The notes under the pieces: model-generated
Seen by the model: only the letters and a program-made list of their open reading frames with translations
Databases searched by the model: none
What the model was told of the DNA's origin: nothing
Translations under genes and position numbers: made by a program
Origin: Microbacteriaceae bacterium
GTDB taxonomy: Bacteria > Actinomycetota > Actinomycetes > Actinomycetales > Microbacteriaceae
Direction of reading: 5' to 3'
NCBI GenBank assembly: GCA_025352325.1
Contig: JANXTR010000045.1
Location: forward strand, 62,001-126,000
Length of the DNA: 64,000 nucleotides
Shown here: in pieces, positions 1-8,152 of the stretch
How positions within the stretch are numbered: position 1 is the stretch's first letter
Layout of the letters: each line of letters begins with the position of its first letter

Positions 1-286
1 CGCCAGGGGTGGCTTCGATCGGGGTGGTTTCGACCGGCTCGCCCGGCCCAGCGGCAGCTCGCGCGGCCTCCGCGGCGACCACGTCGGGGGTGATGATCGG
101 GATCGACGTCGTGGGGGTCTGGTCACCGACCGGGTGGTAGCTCTCCAGGACGGGCCACCAGCTCTTGTCGACGGAGTTCTTGTCGACCAGGTAGCGCTCG
201 TGCAGTTCGTCGACGAGCCACTCGTTGGCTCCGAACTCGCCCGAGTTCGGGTCGTCGGACGCGGTTCCGGTGATGGGGCTTGACAC
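1..286 (-). CDS. kgd: Multifunctional 2-oxoglutarate dehydrogenase E1 / decarboxylase (Kgd type), N-terminal part only
   Basis: The gene runs off the left edge, so only about 95 N-terminal residues are present. The translation opens SSPITGTASDD and then reads EFGANEWLVDELHERY, the E1 N-terminal segment that docks to E2 in 2-oxoglutarate dehydrogenases. It is followed by a linker rich in Ala, Pro and Thr, as in the actinobacterial form that fuses an E2-like domain to E1. The enzyme decarboxylates 2-oxoglutarate in the TCA cycle. I prefer GTG 286 over ATG 304, because a TAAGCT -10 lies seven bases before the GTG, whereas the ATG touches its only purine-rich stretch with no spacer. The family call is firm; the exact start is not. 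Confidence 0.82.
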   Translation of the reverse strand, partial: MSSPITGTASDDPNSGEFGANEWLVDELHERYLVDKNSVDKSWWPVLESYHPVGDQTPTTSIPIITPDVVAAEAARAAAGPGEPVETTPIEATPG

Positions 287-293
287 GACTTCA

Positions 294-299
294 AGCTTA
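294..299 (-). promoter_or_regulatory. -10 element of kgd (TAAGCT)
   Basis: TAAGCT on the minus strand ends seven bases before GTG 286. This predicts transcription starting at or next to the start codon, giving a leaderless mRNA. No clear -35 was seen. Confidence 0.45.
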
Positions 300-367
300 A
301 CCATTCCTCGGGCGCCGCGCGGGTCCCGGACCCGGGTACATGCCGGAAGTTTCCCGCATATTGCCTC

Positions 368-373
368 TACCGT
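368..373 (+). promoter_or_regulatory. -10 element of guaB1-type gene (TACCGT)
   Basis: TACCGT is followed by six bases and then ATG 380, which places the expected transcription start on the A of the start codon. There is no convincing Shine-Dalgarno sequence, in agreement with a leaderless message. Confidence 0.5.
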
Positions 374-379
374 TGAGCC

Positions 380-1819
380 ATGCGCTTCCTCGGCCCGCTC
401 CCCGCCCACGACCTGACCTATTCGGACGTCTTCCTCGTCCCGAGTCGTTCGGCGGTGACCAGCAGGCTCGACGTCGACCTCGCACCCGGCGACGGCAGCG
501 GCGCCACCATCCCGATCGTGTCGGCGAACATGAACTCGGTGACGGGGCCCCTGCTGGCGGCGACACTGGCCCGCCGTGGCGGACTCGGGGTTCTGCCGCA
601 GGACCTTCCGCTCCAGGAACTGGCCGCCGCGATCCGCACGGTCAAGGGGCAGCCGGTCGCGTGGGACACGCCGGTCGTCCTCGCCCCCGAGCAGACCGTG
701 GCGGATGCGCTCAAACTGCTGCCGCCGGCCGAGGGGCACGGCGTCGTACTGCGCACGGCATCGGGGGAGGACCTCGGCGCGATCCCGGCCGCGCGTCTCG
801 GCACGGCGCTGCCGGACGCACAGCTCGGCGACCTCCTGCACGGGGCGATCACCGCGCTCGACGCCGATGACCTCGACGGTCCTCGAGCGGCATTCGATCT
901 CATGGTCGCGGCCGGGCTCGAGTTCGCCCTCGTGCAGCGCCACGGGCATGTCGTCGGCACCCTGAGCCGGCGAAGCGCGCTCCGGGGCACCCTGTACCAG
1001 CCGGCGCTCGATGCGGGCGGACGCCTGCGGGTCGCCGCGGCCGTCGGCATCAACGGCGACGTGGCCGCGAAGGCGCGCGCGCTCGCGGCCGAGGGCGTCG
1101 ACGTGCTCGTGCTCGACACCGCCCACGGACACCAGGAGGGGATGCTGCGCGCCCTCGCCGCCGTGAAGGAACTCGGGCTCGGCATCCCGATCGCCGCGGG
1201 CAACATCGTGACGGCCGAGGGCGTGCGCGACCTCGTGGACGCGGGGGCCGACATTCTGAAGGTGGGTGTCGGTCCGGGCGCCATGTGCACGACGCGCATG
1301 ATGACCGCGGTCGGGCGTCCGCAGTTCGGTGCGGTGTTGGAGACGGCGGAGGCGGCACGCGCGCTCGGCGCGCACGTCTGGGCCGACGGCGGGGTGCGCT
1401 ACCCGCGCGACGTCGCGCTCGCGCTCGCAGCCGGGGCGGCATCCGTGATGATCGGCTCTTGGTTTGCCGGGACGATCGAGGCACCGGGCCTGCTCGAGAC
1501 GGATGATGCGGGACGCCTCTACAAGCAGAGTTGGGGCATGGCGTCCACGAAGGCGGTGCACGAACGCTTCGGCCGACTCGGCCCCTACGAGCTGGCCCGC
1601 AAGGAGCTCTTCGCCGAGGGCATCTCGAGCTCGAAGATCTATCTCGATCCGCTGCGCCCTTCCGTCGAGGACCTGCTCGACATGATCACCTCGGGGGTCC
1701 GCAGCTCGTTCACCTACGCGGGCGCCGGTTCGCTGGCCGCGTTCCAGGAGCACGCGGTCGTCGGCTTCCAGAGCGCGGCGGGCTACGAGGAGGGCAAGGC
1801 ACTCCCCGTCAGCTGGTAA
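380..1819 (+). CDS. guaB1: GuaB1-family IMP dehydrogenase-related protein, probably GMP reductase with CBS domains
   Basis: This 479-residue TIM-barrel protein belongs to the IMPDH/GMPR family. The substrate-binding SANMNSV segment is near residue 50, two CBS-like repeats lie at about 95-205, and the catalytic loop GPGAMCTTR has its nucleophilic Cys at 303. The nearby GLGVLPQDLP and GGVRYPRD segments are typical of the GuaB1 branch rather than of GuaB2. GuaB1 of mycobacteria has been described as a GMP reductase that carries a CBS domain, so conversion of GMP to IMP with NADPH is the likely reaction, but this is assigned by family. It is monocistronic, divergent from kgd, and probably leaderless. 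Confidence 0.85.
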   Translation: MRFLGPLPAHDLTYSDVFLVPSRSAVTSRLDVDLAPGDGSGATIPIVSANMNSVTGPLLAATLARRGGLGVLPQDLPLQELAAAIRTVKGQPVAWDTPVVLAPEQTVADALKLLPPAEGHGVVLRTASGEDLGAIPAARLGTALPDAQLGDLLHGAITALDADDLDGPRAAFDLMVAAGLEFALVQRHGHVVGTLSRRSALRGTLYQPALDAGGRLRVAAAVGINGDVAAKARALAAEGVDVLVLDTAHGHQEGMLRALAAVKELGLGIPIAAGNIVTAEGVRDLVDAGADILKVGVGPGAMCTTRMMTAVGRPQFGAVLETAEAARALGAHVWADGGVRYPRDVALALAAGAASVMIGSWFAGTIEAPGLLETDDAGRLYKQSWGMASTKAVHERFGRLGPYELARKELFAEGISSSKIYLDPLRPSVEDLLDMITSGVRSSFTYAGAGSLAAFQEHAVVGFQSAAGYEEGKALPVSW

Positions 1820-1861
1820 CAACTCGCCGCGGGCCGTCCTCCGGCTCGTGACGGTGCGTCG

Positions 1862-2008
1862 ATGGAAGTCCTGGCTCGGATCCGCAGGCGGCTCGCGCGC
1901 GTGGCCGCGGAGGGCTCCCCCGCCAGGTTCGTCTCGCGCCGCCTCGATATACTCGGGCAAATCATGGATGACCCCCCGTCCGGCCGCCTGACGATGGTGG
2001 TGCCGTGA
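1862..2008 (+). CDS. Possible small leader ORF ahead of the CNNM operon
   Basis: An ATG at 1862 opens a 48-codon frame whose TGA overlaps the GTG start of the next gene (GTGA at 2005-2008). An internal ATG at 1964 in the same frame sits just after a good TATACT -10 (1948-1953), so a transcript from that promoter could carry a 14-codon version. The product is basic at the N-terminus and has no recognisable domain. It may only serve translational coupling, or it may not be expressed. The four-base overlap is the main reason to list it. Confidence 0.25.
   Translation: MEVLARIRRRLARVAAEGSPARFVSRRLDILGQIMDDPPSGRLTMVVP
1948..1953 (+). promoter_or_regulatory. -10 element for CNNM operon (TATACT)
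   Basis: TATACT matches five of six consensus bases. The expected start near 1960 lies a few bases before ATG 1964 and about 45 bases before the first CNNM gene. No good -35 is visible. Confidence 0.5.
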
Positions 2009-3345
2009 GCTACGAGTGGATATTCCTGATCATCGGGATCGTCCTCACGATTGGTACCGGGTTCTTCGTGGCCAGCGAGTTCACGCTGGTCAACCTCAAT
2101 CGCTCCGAGCTCGAGGCGCGCCAGGAGCGTGGCGAGACGATGCTCGGCCCCGTCATCTCGGGGCTCAAGAGCACGTCCACCCACCTTTCGAGCGCGCAAC
2201 TGGGCATCACTCTCACGACCCTTCTCACCGGCTTCACGCTCGAGCCCGCGTTCAGCGTGTTCCTGCAGCCCGCGCTGAAAGCCCTGCACCTGCCGATGGC
2301 AGCCGTCCTGCCGGTGGCGACCATCGTGTCCATCGCCATCGCGACCCTGCTGAGCATGATCATCGGCGAGTTGGTCCCGAAGAACCTGGCCCTCGCCATT
2401 CCGCGCCAGGTTGGCAAGATCGTCATCCCGTTTCAGATCGGTTTCACGGCCGTCTTCAAACCGTTCGTGAAGTTGCTGAACAACACGGCGAACGCGCTGC
2501 TCCGCGTCATCGGCATTGAGCCGAAGGAGGAGCTCAGCTCCGCCCGCACGGCCGAGGAACTGCGCAGCCTGCTGCGCCGATCCGCCAGCGAGGGCTCCCT
2601 CGACCGCGACACGGCCACACTGCTCTCGCGCACGCTCGCCTTCTCGGATCACACCGCATCCGACGTCATGACCCCGCGACCGCGGCTGGCCAGCATCGAT
2701 CGCTCGGCCACCGCTGAAGCGGTCGTGCGACTTGCCAGCAGTACCGGGTACTCCCGCTTCCCGGTGATCGACGGCGACATCGACGACGTGGTCGGTCTCG
2801 TGCACATCAAGCAGGCCGTTGGGGTGCCGCGCGAGCGTCGCGGAGACGTCCCCGTCTCGGCACTGCAGTCGGATGCCCTGCGCGTGCCCGAGACGATGAA
2901 GCTCGACACCCTGCTCGGTGAGCTGCGCGCGCGCGGCTATCAGATGGCGATCGTCGTCGACGAATACGGCGGAACCGCCGGTGTCGCCACCCTCGAGGAT
3001 CTGGTGGAGGAGCTGGTCGGTGAGGTGTCTGACGAGCACGACCGCTCGCGCGCCGACGTGGTGCGCAGCCGCGACTGGCTCACCTTCCCCGGCGCACTGC
3101 GCCCGGACGAACTCGCAGAACGCGCCGACGTGACCGTTCCCGAGGACGGTCCGTACGAGACGGTCGCCGGCTTCCTGATGAGCGAACTCGGACGGCTCGC
3201 GAAGGTCGGCGACACCGTCGACATCGAGGCGGGCACCTTCCGTGTCGAGCGGATGGATGGTCGGCGCATCGATCGCGTCCGGTTCACGCCGCGCCACGAC
3301 GAGTCCGTCGGCCGAGGCGCCCGAGACGCGGAGGAATCCGCATGA
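2005..3345 (+). CDS. CNNM/CorC-type membrane protein (DUF21-CBS-CBS-CorC_HlyC), first of two
   Basis: This 446-residue protein of the hemolysin-like/CNNM family has the DUF21 transmembrane domain in about residues 1-180 (FFVASEFTLVN in the first helix, GELVPKNLALAIP before the last). A CBS pair follows at about 205-330, including the EYGGTAGVATLEDLVEELVG segment, and a CorC_HlyC domain lies at about 345-430. Family members are linked to Mg2+ efflux and Mg2+/Co2+ resistance; the old label 'hemolysin' is not informative. The GTG start overlaps a small upstream frame. The stop overlaps the next start by ATGA, so the three genes to 5542 look like one operon. Confidence 0.88.
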   Translation: MSYEWIFLIIGIVLTIGTGFFVASEFTLVNLNRSELEARQERGETMLGPVISGLKSTSTHLSSAQLGITLTTLLTGFTLEPAFSVFLQPALKALHLPMAAVLPVATIVSIAIATLLSMIIGELVPKNLALAIPRQVGKIVIPFQIGFTAVFKPFVKLLNNTANALLRVIGIEPKEELSSARTAEELRSLLRRSASEGSLDRDTATLLSRTLAFSDHTASDVMTPRPRLASIDRSATAEAVVRLASSTGYSRFPVIDGDIDDVVGLVHIKQAVGVPRERRGDVPVSALQSDALRVPETMKLDTLLGELRARGYQMAIVVDEYGGTAGVATLEDLVEELVGEVSDEHDRSRADVVRSRDWLTFPGALRPDELAERADVTVPEDGPYETVAGFLMSELGRLAKVGDTVDIEAGTFRVERMDGRRIDRVRFTPRHDESVGRGARDAEESA

Positions 3346-4385
3346 CCGGCGACCTGTGGGGCATCGTCGCGCTCGTCGGGCTGCTGCTCGTGAACGCCTT
3401 CTTCGTCGCGGCCGAGTTCAGCATCATCGCCGCCCGCCGCTCGCAGATCGAGCCTCGCGCTGAGGCGGGATCCCGGGCCGCCAAGACCGCGCTCTACGCG
3501 ATGGAGCACGCCACCCAGATGCTGGCGGCCACGCAGCTCGGCATCACCATCGCGAGCCTGCTGATCCTGAACGTGTCGGAGCCCGCGATCCATCATCTGC
3601 TGGAGGGGCCGCTGCACCTGACCGGCTTGAACGACGACATCACCGGCACCATCGCGTTCATCATCGCGCTGATCATCGTGTCGTTCCTGCACGTGGTGTT
3701 CGGCGAGATGGTGCCGAAGAACATCTCCTTCTCGGTGCCGGACCGCGCGGTGCTGATCCTGGCGACGCCCCTGGTGGCGATCGCCACGCTGTTCCGGCCG
3801 ATCATCGTCGCCCTGAACGCGATCGCGAACGGCGCGGTGCGACTGTTTGGTGTCGAGCCGAAGAACGAGGCGATCTCGGCCTTCAGCTTCGACGAGGTGG
3901 CGACCATCGTGGCCACCTCGACCCGGGAGGGCGTGCTCACGGACTCGACCGGAACGCTCAGCAACGCCTTCGAGTTCACGACGAAGACGGTGCGGGACTC
4001 GCTTGTGCCGATGGCGAAGCTGATCACCCTCCCCGAGGATGCGACGCCCGAGGATGTCGAGCGGGCCGTCGCGCAACACGGCTTCAGCCGCTACGTGCTC
4101 GTGGACGAGGACGGGGAGCCGAGCGGGTACCTGCATCTCAAGGACGTCATCGATCTGGATGACGACGACGAGTTCTCGGAGCCGGTCCCGCCCAAGCGCA
4201 TCCGCCAGCTAATCTCGATCTTCCACGACGCCGAACTCGAGGACGCGCTGGCGACGATGCGCCGCTCCGGCTCGCACCTCGGCCGCGTATTCGACGAGAA
4301 CGGCGCCACGAAGGGCGTGCTGTTCCTCGAGGACATCATCGAGGAACTGGTCGGCGAAGTGCAGGACGCGACCAGGCGTCGGTGA
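3342..4385 (+). CDS. CNNM/DUF21-CBS membrane protein, second paralogue, lacking the CorC_HlyC domain
   Basis: This 347-residue paralogue of the preceding protein has a DUF21 transmembrane domain at about residues 1-175 (AFFVAAEFSIIAARRSQIE, GEMVPKNISFSVP) and a CBS pair at about 205-340 that ends in GVLFLEDIIEELVGEVQD. The chain stops there, so the C-terminal CorC_HlyC domain of its neighbour is absent. It overlaps the upstream gene by four bases (ATGA) and the downstream MFS gene by four (GTGA). Tandem long and short DUF21-CBS genes are common in actinobacteria and may form a hetero-oligomer for divalent-cation export; that is inference. Confidence 0.87.
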   Translation: MTGDLWGIVALVGLLLVNAFFVAAEFSIIAARRSQIEPRAEAGSRAAKTALYAMEHATQMLAATQLGITIASLLILNVSEPAIHHLLEGPLHLTGLNDDITGTIAFIIALIIVSFLHVVFGEMVPKNISFSVPDRAVLILATPLVAIATLFRPIIVALNAIANGAVRLFGVEPKNEAISAFSFDEVATIVATSTREGVLTDSTGTLSNAFEFTTKTVRDSLVPMAKLITLPEDATPEDVERAVAQHGFSRYVLVDEDGEPSGYLHLKDVIDLDDDDEFSEPVPPKRIRQLISIFHDAELEDALATMRRSGSHLGRVFDENGATKGVLFLEDIIEELVGEVQDATRRR

Positions 4386-5542
4386 GCGCCGCACGCTACC
4401 TGGCCGCATCGATCCCGCTGCGCGTGGCCAGTTCCGGGTCGAGCGTGGTGCTGCCGATCCTCGCGGTGCAGCGCCTTCACGATGTCGCCCTCGGCGGCGG
4501 GCTCGTGGCCGTGTCGCTCGCGCCCAGCCTGATCATGGCGCCGCTTGTGGGGGTAGCGCTCGACCGCGCGCGTCATCCGCGACGGTGGGTGGCGGCATCC
4601 GGTCTGCTGACCGCGGCGGCATTCGTGCTCAGCGCCTTCCTCGGCAGCGTGCCGCTCTGGATGATCGTGGTCGCCCTCGTCATCTCGGGAGCCGTGTCGC
4701 CGTTCTTCCTCGGCGGCCTGTCGAGCTTCGTGACCGACGGTATGTCGGATGAGCGTCGCGCGTACGCCGCGGATGCCTTGTCGTACAACGTCGGCGGGGT
4801 TGTCGGACCGGGGTTGGCGGCGATCGTGGTGAGTCTCGGGGCGGCGGGAGGCGGGGCATTCATCCTCGCCGGGGCCTCTCTGATTGGCGCCGTCGCCGCC
4901 CTCGGAGTCCGGATGGTGCCGCGCCCGCGCTCGGACCACGGGGCTCTTGCCGCGATCGTGGCCGGCAGCAGGCACCTGCTCACGCACCGTCCACTGGCGG
5001 CGGTGACGCTCTCCGGGACCCTCGCGCAGCTGGGCGCCGGGGCCCTGCCGATCTGCGCGCTGGCGCTCGAGCTTCAGCGCTCCGGCACGCCGGAGCGCGG
5101 CGCCTGGATCGTGACGGCCTTCGCGATCGGCTCCCTGATCGGCGCCATCATCGCCACCGGGCGCCCGCCGCGCCGGTGGCGCACCGAGACCGTGATGCTC
5201 GTCGGCTTCGCCGGCACCGGTCTGCTCACGGTGGTCGCCGCGGCCGATCTCGGCCTGCCCTGGACGATCGCCGCCATCGCGCTCTCCGGCGTCTGCACCG
5301 GGCCGAGCACGGCCGCGATGCTGCTGCTGCGTAAGCAGCAGAGCCCGTCGGTCGTGCGGTCTCAGGTCTTCACGGTCGGATCCGGGTTGCGCGCGACCGC
5401 CGCCGCCGTCGGCGCGGCGCTCGCGGGCCTGGCCGCTGGCCTCGATGCCGGCACGCTGATCACGGTGATCGGGCTGATCTGGCTGGCGTCGGCGCTGGTG
5501 ATGCTCGGCTACCCGCGCGGAGTCGAGCCGATCGAGGGCTGA
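4382..5542 (+). CDS. MFS transporter co-transcribed with CNNM pair
   Basis: This 386-residue integral membrane protein has 10-12 hydrophobic segments and an MFS motif-A-like loop (GVALDRARHPRRW) at about residues 60-72. The FLGGLSSFVTD segment and the short cytoplasmic tails resemble the drug/metabolite exporter branch (MFS_3-like). The substrate is unknown. Its GTG start overlaps the CNNM stop codon, so it is translated from the same mRNA and may act in the same ion or stress response. It is convergent with the OYE gene downstream. Confidence 0.8.
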   Translation: MSAARYLAASIPLRVASSGSSVVLPILAVQRLHDVALGGGLVAVSLAPSLIMAPLVGVALDRARHPRRWVAASGLLTAAAFVLSAFLGSVPLWMIVVALVISGAVSPFFLGGLSSFVTDGMSDERRAYAADALSYNVGGVVGPGLAAIVVSLGAAGGGAFILAGASLIGAVAALGVRMVPRPRSDHGALAAIVAGSRHLLTHRPLAAVTLSGTLAQLGAGALPICALALELQRSGTPERGAWIVTAFAIGSLIGAIIATGRPPRRWRTETVMLVGFAGTGLLTVVAAADLGLPWTIAAIALSGVCTGPSTAAMLLLRKQQSPSVVRSQVFTVGSGLRATAAAVGAALAGLAAGLDAGTLITVIGLIWLASALVMLGYPRGVEPIEG

Positions 5543-5563
5543 GCCTGATCGCGGATCAGCGGC

Positions 5564-6664
5564 TCAGCTCCGGCGGGCGCGGAGGTACTGCTGCGGCCAG
5601 TAGTCGAGTTCGACGCCGAGCTCGTGCGCGGCGCGCAGGGCGAAGTGCGGGTCGCGCATCATCTCGCGGCCGAGCATGACGGCGTCCGCCTGACCGGTCT
5701 CGACGATCTCGGCGGCCTGGGCGACCTCGGTGATCAGCCCGACGGCACTGGTGGCGACATCCGCGTCGGCGCGCACGCGGGCGGAGAACGGCACCTGGTA
5801 GCCCGGGCCGAGCGGGATTTTCACACCCGAGACCAGCCCTCCGGAGGAGATGTCGAACAGGTCGGCTCCGGCATCGCGCGCCCAGCCGGCGACCGTGGCG
5901 GTCTGTTCGGCGTCCCAACCGCCCTCGGCGTAGTCGGTGGCCGAGAATCGCACGAGCAGCGGTACGGCCTCGCCGATCTCGGTGCGCACCGCCCGCACGA
6001 TCTTGAGCAGCAGCCGGGCGCGGTTCTCGAGCGAGCCGCCGTAGGCGTCCTCGCGGTGGTTCGAGAGCGGGGACAGGAACTGATGCAGCAGATAGCCGTG
6101 CGCGGCGTGCAGTTCGACGAGGTCGAACCCGGCGTCGAGCGCGCGGCGGGCGCCCGCGGCGAAGGCGGCCACGATACCGGGAAGTTCGTCGAGCTCGAGG
6201 GCGCGCGGGGCGGCGTAGCCGGAGAACGGGATGTCCGACGCCGAGACCGTCGGCCAGCCCCGGCCCGGCGCGACCGAATCGAGCGCGTCAAGCGGCACGC
6301 TGCCGTGTTCGGCGAAGCCCCAGGCCGGGTAGGTCGAGGACTTGCGTCCCGCGTGCGCCAGCTGGATGCCGACGGCCGCGCCCTGCGCGTGCACGAAGTC
6401 GGTTACGCGGCGCCAGGAGACGACCTGCTCGTCGTTCCAGATGCCGGTGTCGTGGGCCGAGATCCGGCCGTCGGCGATGACCGCGGTGGCCTCGGCGATG
6501 ATGAGGCCCGCCCCTCCCATGGCGAAGGAGCCGAGGTGCGCGAGGTGCCAGTCGGTCGGCACGCCGTCGCGCTCGAGCGCGGAATACTGGCAGAGCGCCG
6601 GCACCCAGATCCGATTGCGCACGGTGAGCTCGCGCAGGGCGATTGGATCGAAGAGGGAGGTCAT
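5564..6664 (-). CDS. NADH:flavin oxidoreductase, Old Yellow Enzyme (YqjM-like) family
   Basis: This 366-residue FMN TIM-barrel protein starts FDPIALRELTVRNRIWVPALCQYSA, in which Cys25 corresponds to the redox-tuning cysteine of the YqjM subclass. The substrate-binding pair lies in VELHAAHGYLLHQFLSPLSNHR, followed by DAYGGSLENRARL. These enzymes reduce activated C=C bonds with NAD(P)H, often as a response to electrophiles. The physiological substrate cannot be read from the sequence. Its ATG overlaps the TGA of the upstream HAD gene (ATGA), so the two form an operon driven from the promoter before 7278. Confidence 0.88.
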   Translation of the reverse strand: MTSLFDPIALRELTVRNRIWVPALCQYSALERDGVPTDWHLAHLGSFAMGGAGLIIAEATAVIADGRISAHDTGIWNDEQVVSWRRVTDFVHAQGAAVGIQLAHAGRKSSTYPAWGFAEHGSVPLDALDSVAPGRGWPTVSASDIPFSGYAAPRALELDELPGIVAAFAAGARRALDAGFDLVELHAAHGYLLHQFLSPLSNHREDAYGGSLENRARLLLKIVRAVRTEIGEAVPLLVRFSATDYAEGGWDAEQTATVAGWARDAGADLFDISSGGLVSGVKIPLGPGYQVPFSARVRADADVATSAVGLITEVAQAAEIVETGQADAVMLGREMMRDPHFALRAAHELGVELDYWPQQYLRARRS

Positions 6665-7278
6665 TCGGTGAGGGACTCCAGGAAGGCGCGCAGTTCGGCG
6701 ACGGTGGTGAAGACGTGTCCCGTGACGCCCAGGGCGACCGCGGCATCCACGTTGATCTTCTTATTATCGATGAACACCATCTGCTCGAGCGGGATTCCCA
6801 ACTCGCGAGCCGTGACCCGGTAGATCTCCGGGTCGGGCTTGATGAGGCCCATCTCGGCGCTCACGAACATCGCCTCGAAGAACTCGGCCATGGGGGAGTG
6901 GCGGAAGGGATCCGAGAAGTCGTAGCCCGCGTTCGACAGCAGAGCCACGCGGGTGCCGCCGGCGTACAGTGCCGCGAGCAGTTCGACAGTGCCCGGTTCG
7001 ACGCTGATCCAGCTCCGGATGTCGGCAGCCCACAGTTGCTGGACCTTCGCGGGCGACCACTCGACTCCGGCGTCGCGGGCGACCAGCTGCCAGTAGTCGC
7101 GCGGGAGCGTGACGCCCTGGTCGAGATCGTCACGGTGGCGGTTGTACAGCTCCCAGAACTGCTCGGTGGACAGGCCAGAGACCCCGACGAGCGCGGCCCG
7201 GTCCGCATCGCTCTGCGAGACCGAGATCACCTCGCCGTAATCGAAGACGACGACACGGTCGGGGATCCTGATGTTCAC
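6661..7278 (-). CDS. HAD-superfamily hydrolase (subfamily IA, YihX-like)
   Basis: This 205-residue HAD protein has the nucleophile in VVVFDYGEV (Asp13), motif II in LLSNAGYDF, the lysine motif in LIKPDPEIY and the acidic motif in VFIDNKKINVDAA. As in YihX-type proteins, the second Asp of DxD is replaced by Gly and the last acidic pair reads DN. It is probably a small-molecule phosphatase; the substrate is unknown. The GTG start lies six bases after a TAGTTT -10, so it should be leaderless. It leads the operon with the OYE gene and is divergent from nnrD. Confidence 0.82.
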   Translation of the reverse strand: MNIRIPDRVVVFDYGEVISVSQSDADRAALVGVSGLSTEQFWELYNRHRDDLDQGVTLPRDYWQLVARDAGVEWSPAKVQQLWAADIRSWISVEPGTVELLAALYAGGTRVALLSNAGYDFSDPFRHSPMAEFFEAMFVSAEMGLIKPDPEIYRVTARELGIPLEQMVFIDNKKINVDAAVALGVTGHVFTTVAELRAFLESLTE

Positions 7279-7284
7279 GTGACC

Positions 7285-7294
7285 AAACTATCGT
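7285..7294. promoter_or_regulatory. Overlapping divergent -10 elements for HAD gene (minus) and nnrD (plus)
   Basis: On the minus strand TAGTTT (7290-7285) ends six bases before GTG 7278. On the plus strand TATCGT (7289-7294) ends six bases before ATG 7301. The two -10 elements share the TA at 7289-7290, and the predicted starts are 23 bp apart, so the polymerases should compete for one site. Confidence 0.5.
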
Positions 7295-7300
7295 TGCGGC

Positions 7301-8119
7301 ATGGAAGCTCTGTTCGGACCGGCCGACGCCGCCCGCTGGATCGCCGTCCCGGCCGACGGCGACGACAAGTACTCCCGCGGTGTGGTCGGCTTCGTGACCG
7401 GCTCGGCGTTGTATCCGGGTGCCGCGGTGCTCGGTGTCGAGGCGGCGGCTCGCAGCGGGGTCGGAATGATCCGGTACCTCGGGGCCGGGCGACCGACGCG
7501 CCTTGTGCTGCAGCGTCGTCCCGAGGCCGTGACGGTGAGCGGACGGGTGCAGGCCTGGGTGCTCGGCTCGGGTCAGGATCCCGAGAAGCTCGACGACGTC
7601 ACCCGCGAGCTGCTCGATGCTGCTCTCGCCCAGACCGTCCCGATCGTTCTGGACGGTGCCGCGATGGCCCGGCGTTCGGAGGCGCGGGGGCCCGTGCTGC
7701 TGACCCCGCACGCGCGGGAGCTCAGCCGCCTGATCGAGTGGGAGCTCGACGAGATCCTCGCCGACCCGGAGAGTGCCGCCCGTCTCGCGGCCGTCGAGCT
7801 CGATGCCACCGTGCTGCTCAAGGGGCACACCACGCACGTGGCCGGCCCGGACGGCACGCTGCTGCGGGTCAGCTCGGCCCCGAGCTGGCTGGCGACGGCC
7901 GGAGCAGGGGATGCCCTGGCCGGCATCCTCGGCGCCCTGCTCGCCACGCACTACGACGAGCTGGCCACCGATCCGCGCGTGCTGTCCCCGCTGGCCGCGA
8001 CCGGGGCGGTGCTGCACGGGCTCGCCGCGGAGTCCGCCAGCGCGGGCGGTCCGCTCACGATCCTCGACCTGGCGGCCGCGCTTCCCGGCGTGATCGCGCG
8101 CCTGCTCGCGAGCCGCTGA
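7301..8119 (+). CDS. nnrD: ADP-dependent NAD(P)H-hydrate dehydratase
   Basis: This 272-residue protein of the YjeF C-terminal/ribokinase-like family repairs hydrated NADH and NADPH by ATP- or ADP-driven dehydration. The start region SRGVVGFVTGSALYPGAAVL forms the N-terminal Rossmann-like strand. LTPHARELSRL matches the family TPHxxE region, KGHTTHV is a substrate-contact strand, and TAGAGDALAG near residue 205 holds the catalytic Asp. The NnrE epimerase domain is not fused here. It is probably leaderless (TATCGT at 7289-7294) and monocistronic. Confidence 0.88.
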   Translation: MEALFGPADAARWIAVPADGDDKYSRGVVGFVTGSALYPGAAVLGVEAAARSGVGMIRYLGAGRPTRLVLQRRPEAVTVSGRVQAWVLGSGQDPEKLDDVTRELLDAALAQTVPIVLDGAAMARRSEARGPVLLTPHARELSRLIEWELDEILADPESAARLAAVELDATVLLKGHTTHVAGPDGTLLRVSSAPSWLATAGAGDALAGILGALLATHYDELATDPRVLSPLAATGAVLHGLAAESASAGGPLTILDLAAALPGVIARLLASR

Positions 8120-8140
8120 CAGCCCGCGGGGTCGCCCCAG

Positions 8141-8146
8141 TAGCCT
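8141..8146 (+). promoter_or_regulatory. -10 element of GT87-like gene (TAGCCT)
   Basis: TAGCCT is followed by six bases and ATG 8153. The same hexamer and spacing occur before the SDR gene at 18190. Confidence 0.5.
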
Positions 8147-8152
8147 GACACC

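Noticed and set aside
286-304. ATG 304 as start of kgd
   Set aside because: Its purine-rich stretch touches the ATG; GTG 286 has a TAAGCT -10 at leaderless spacing and the SSPITG start fits the family better.
1783-3297. 504-codon minus-strand frame over the CNNM gene
   Set aside because: Composition is that of a shadow (His/Asp/Arg-rich) and the plus-strand gene has clear DUF21 and CBS domains.
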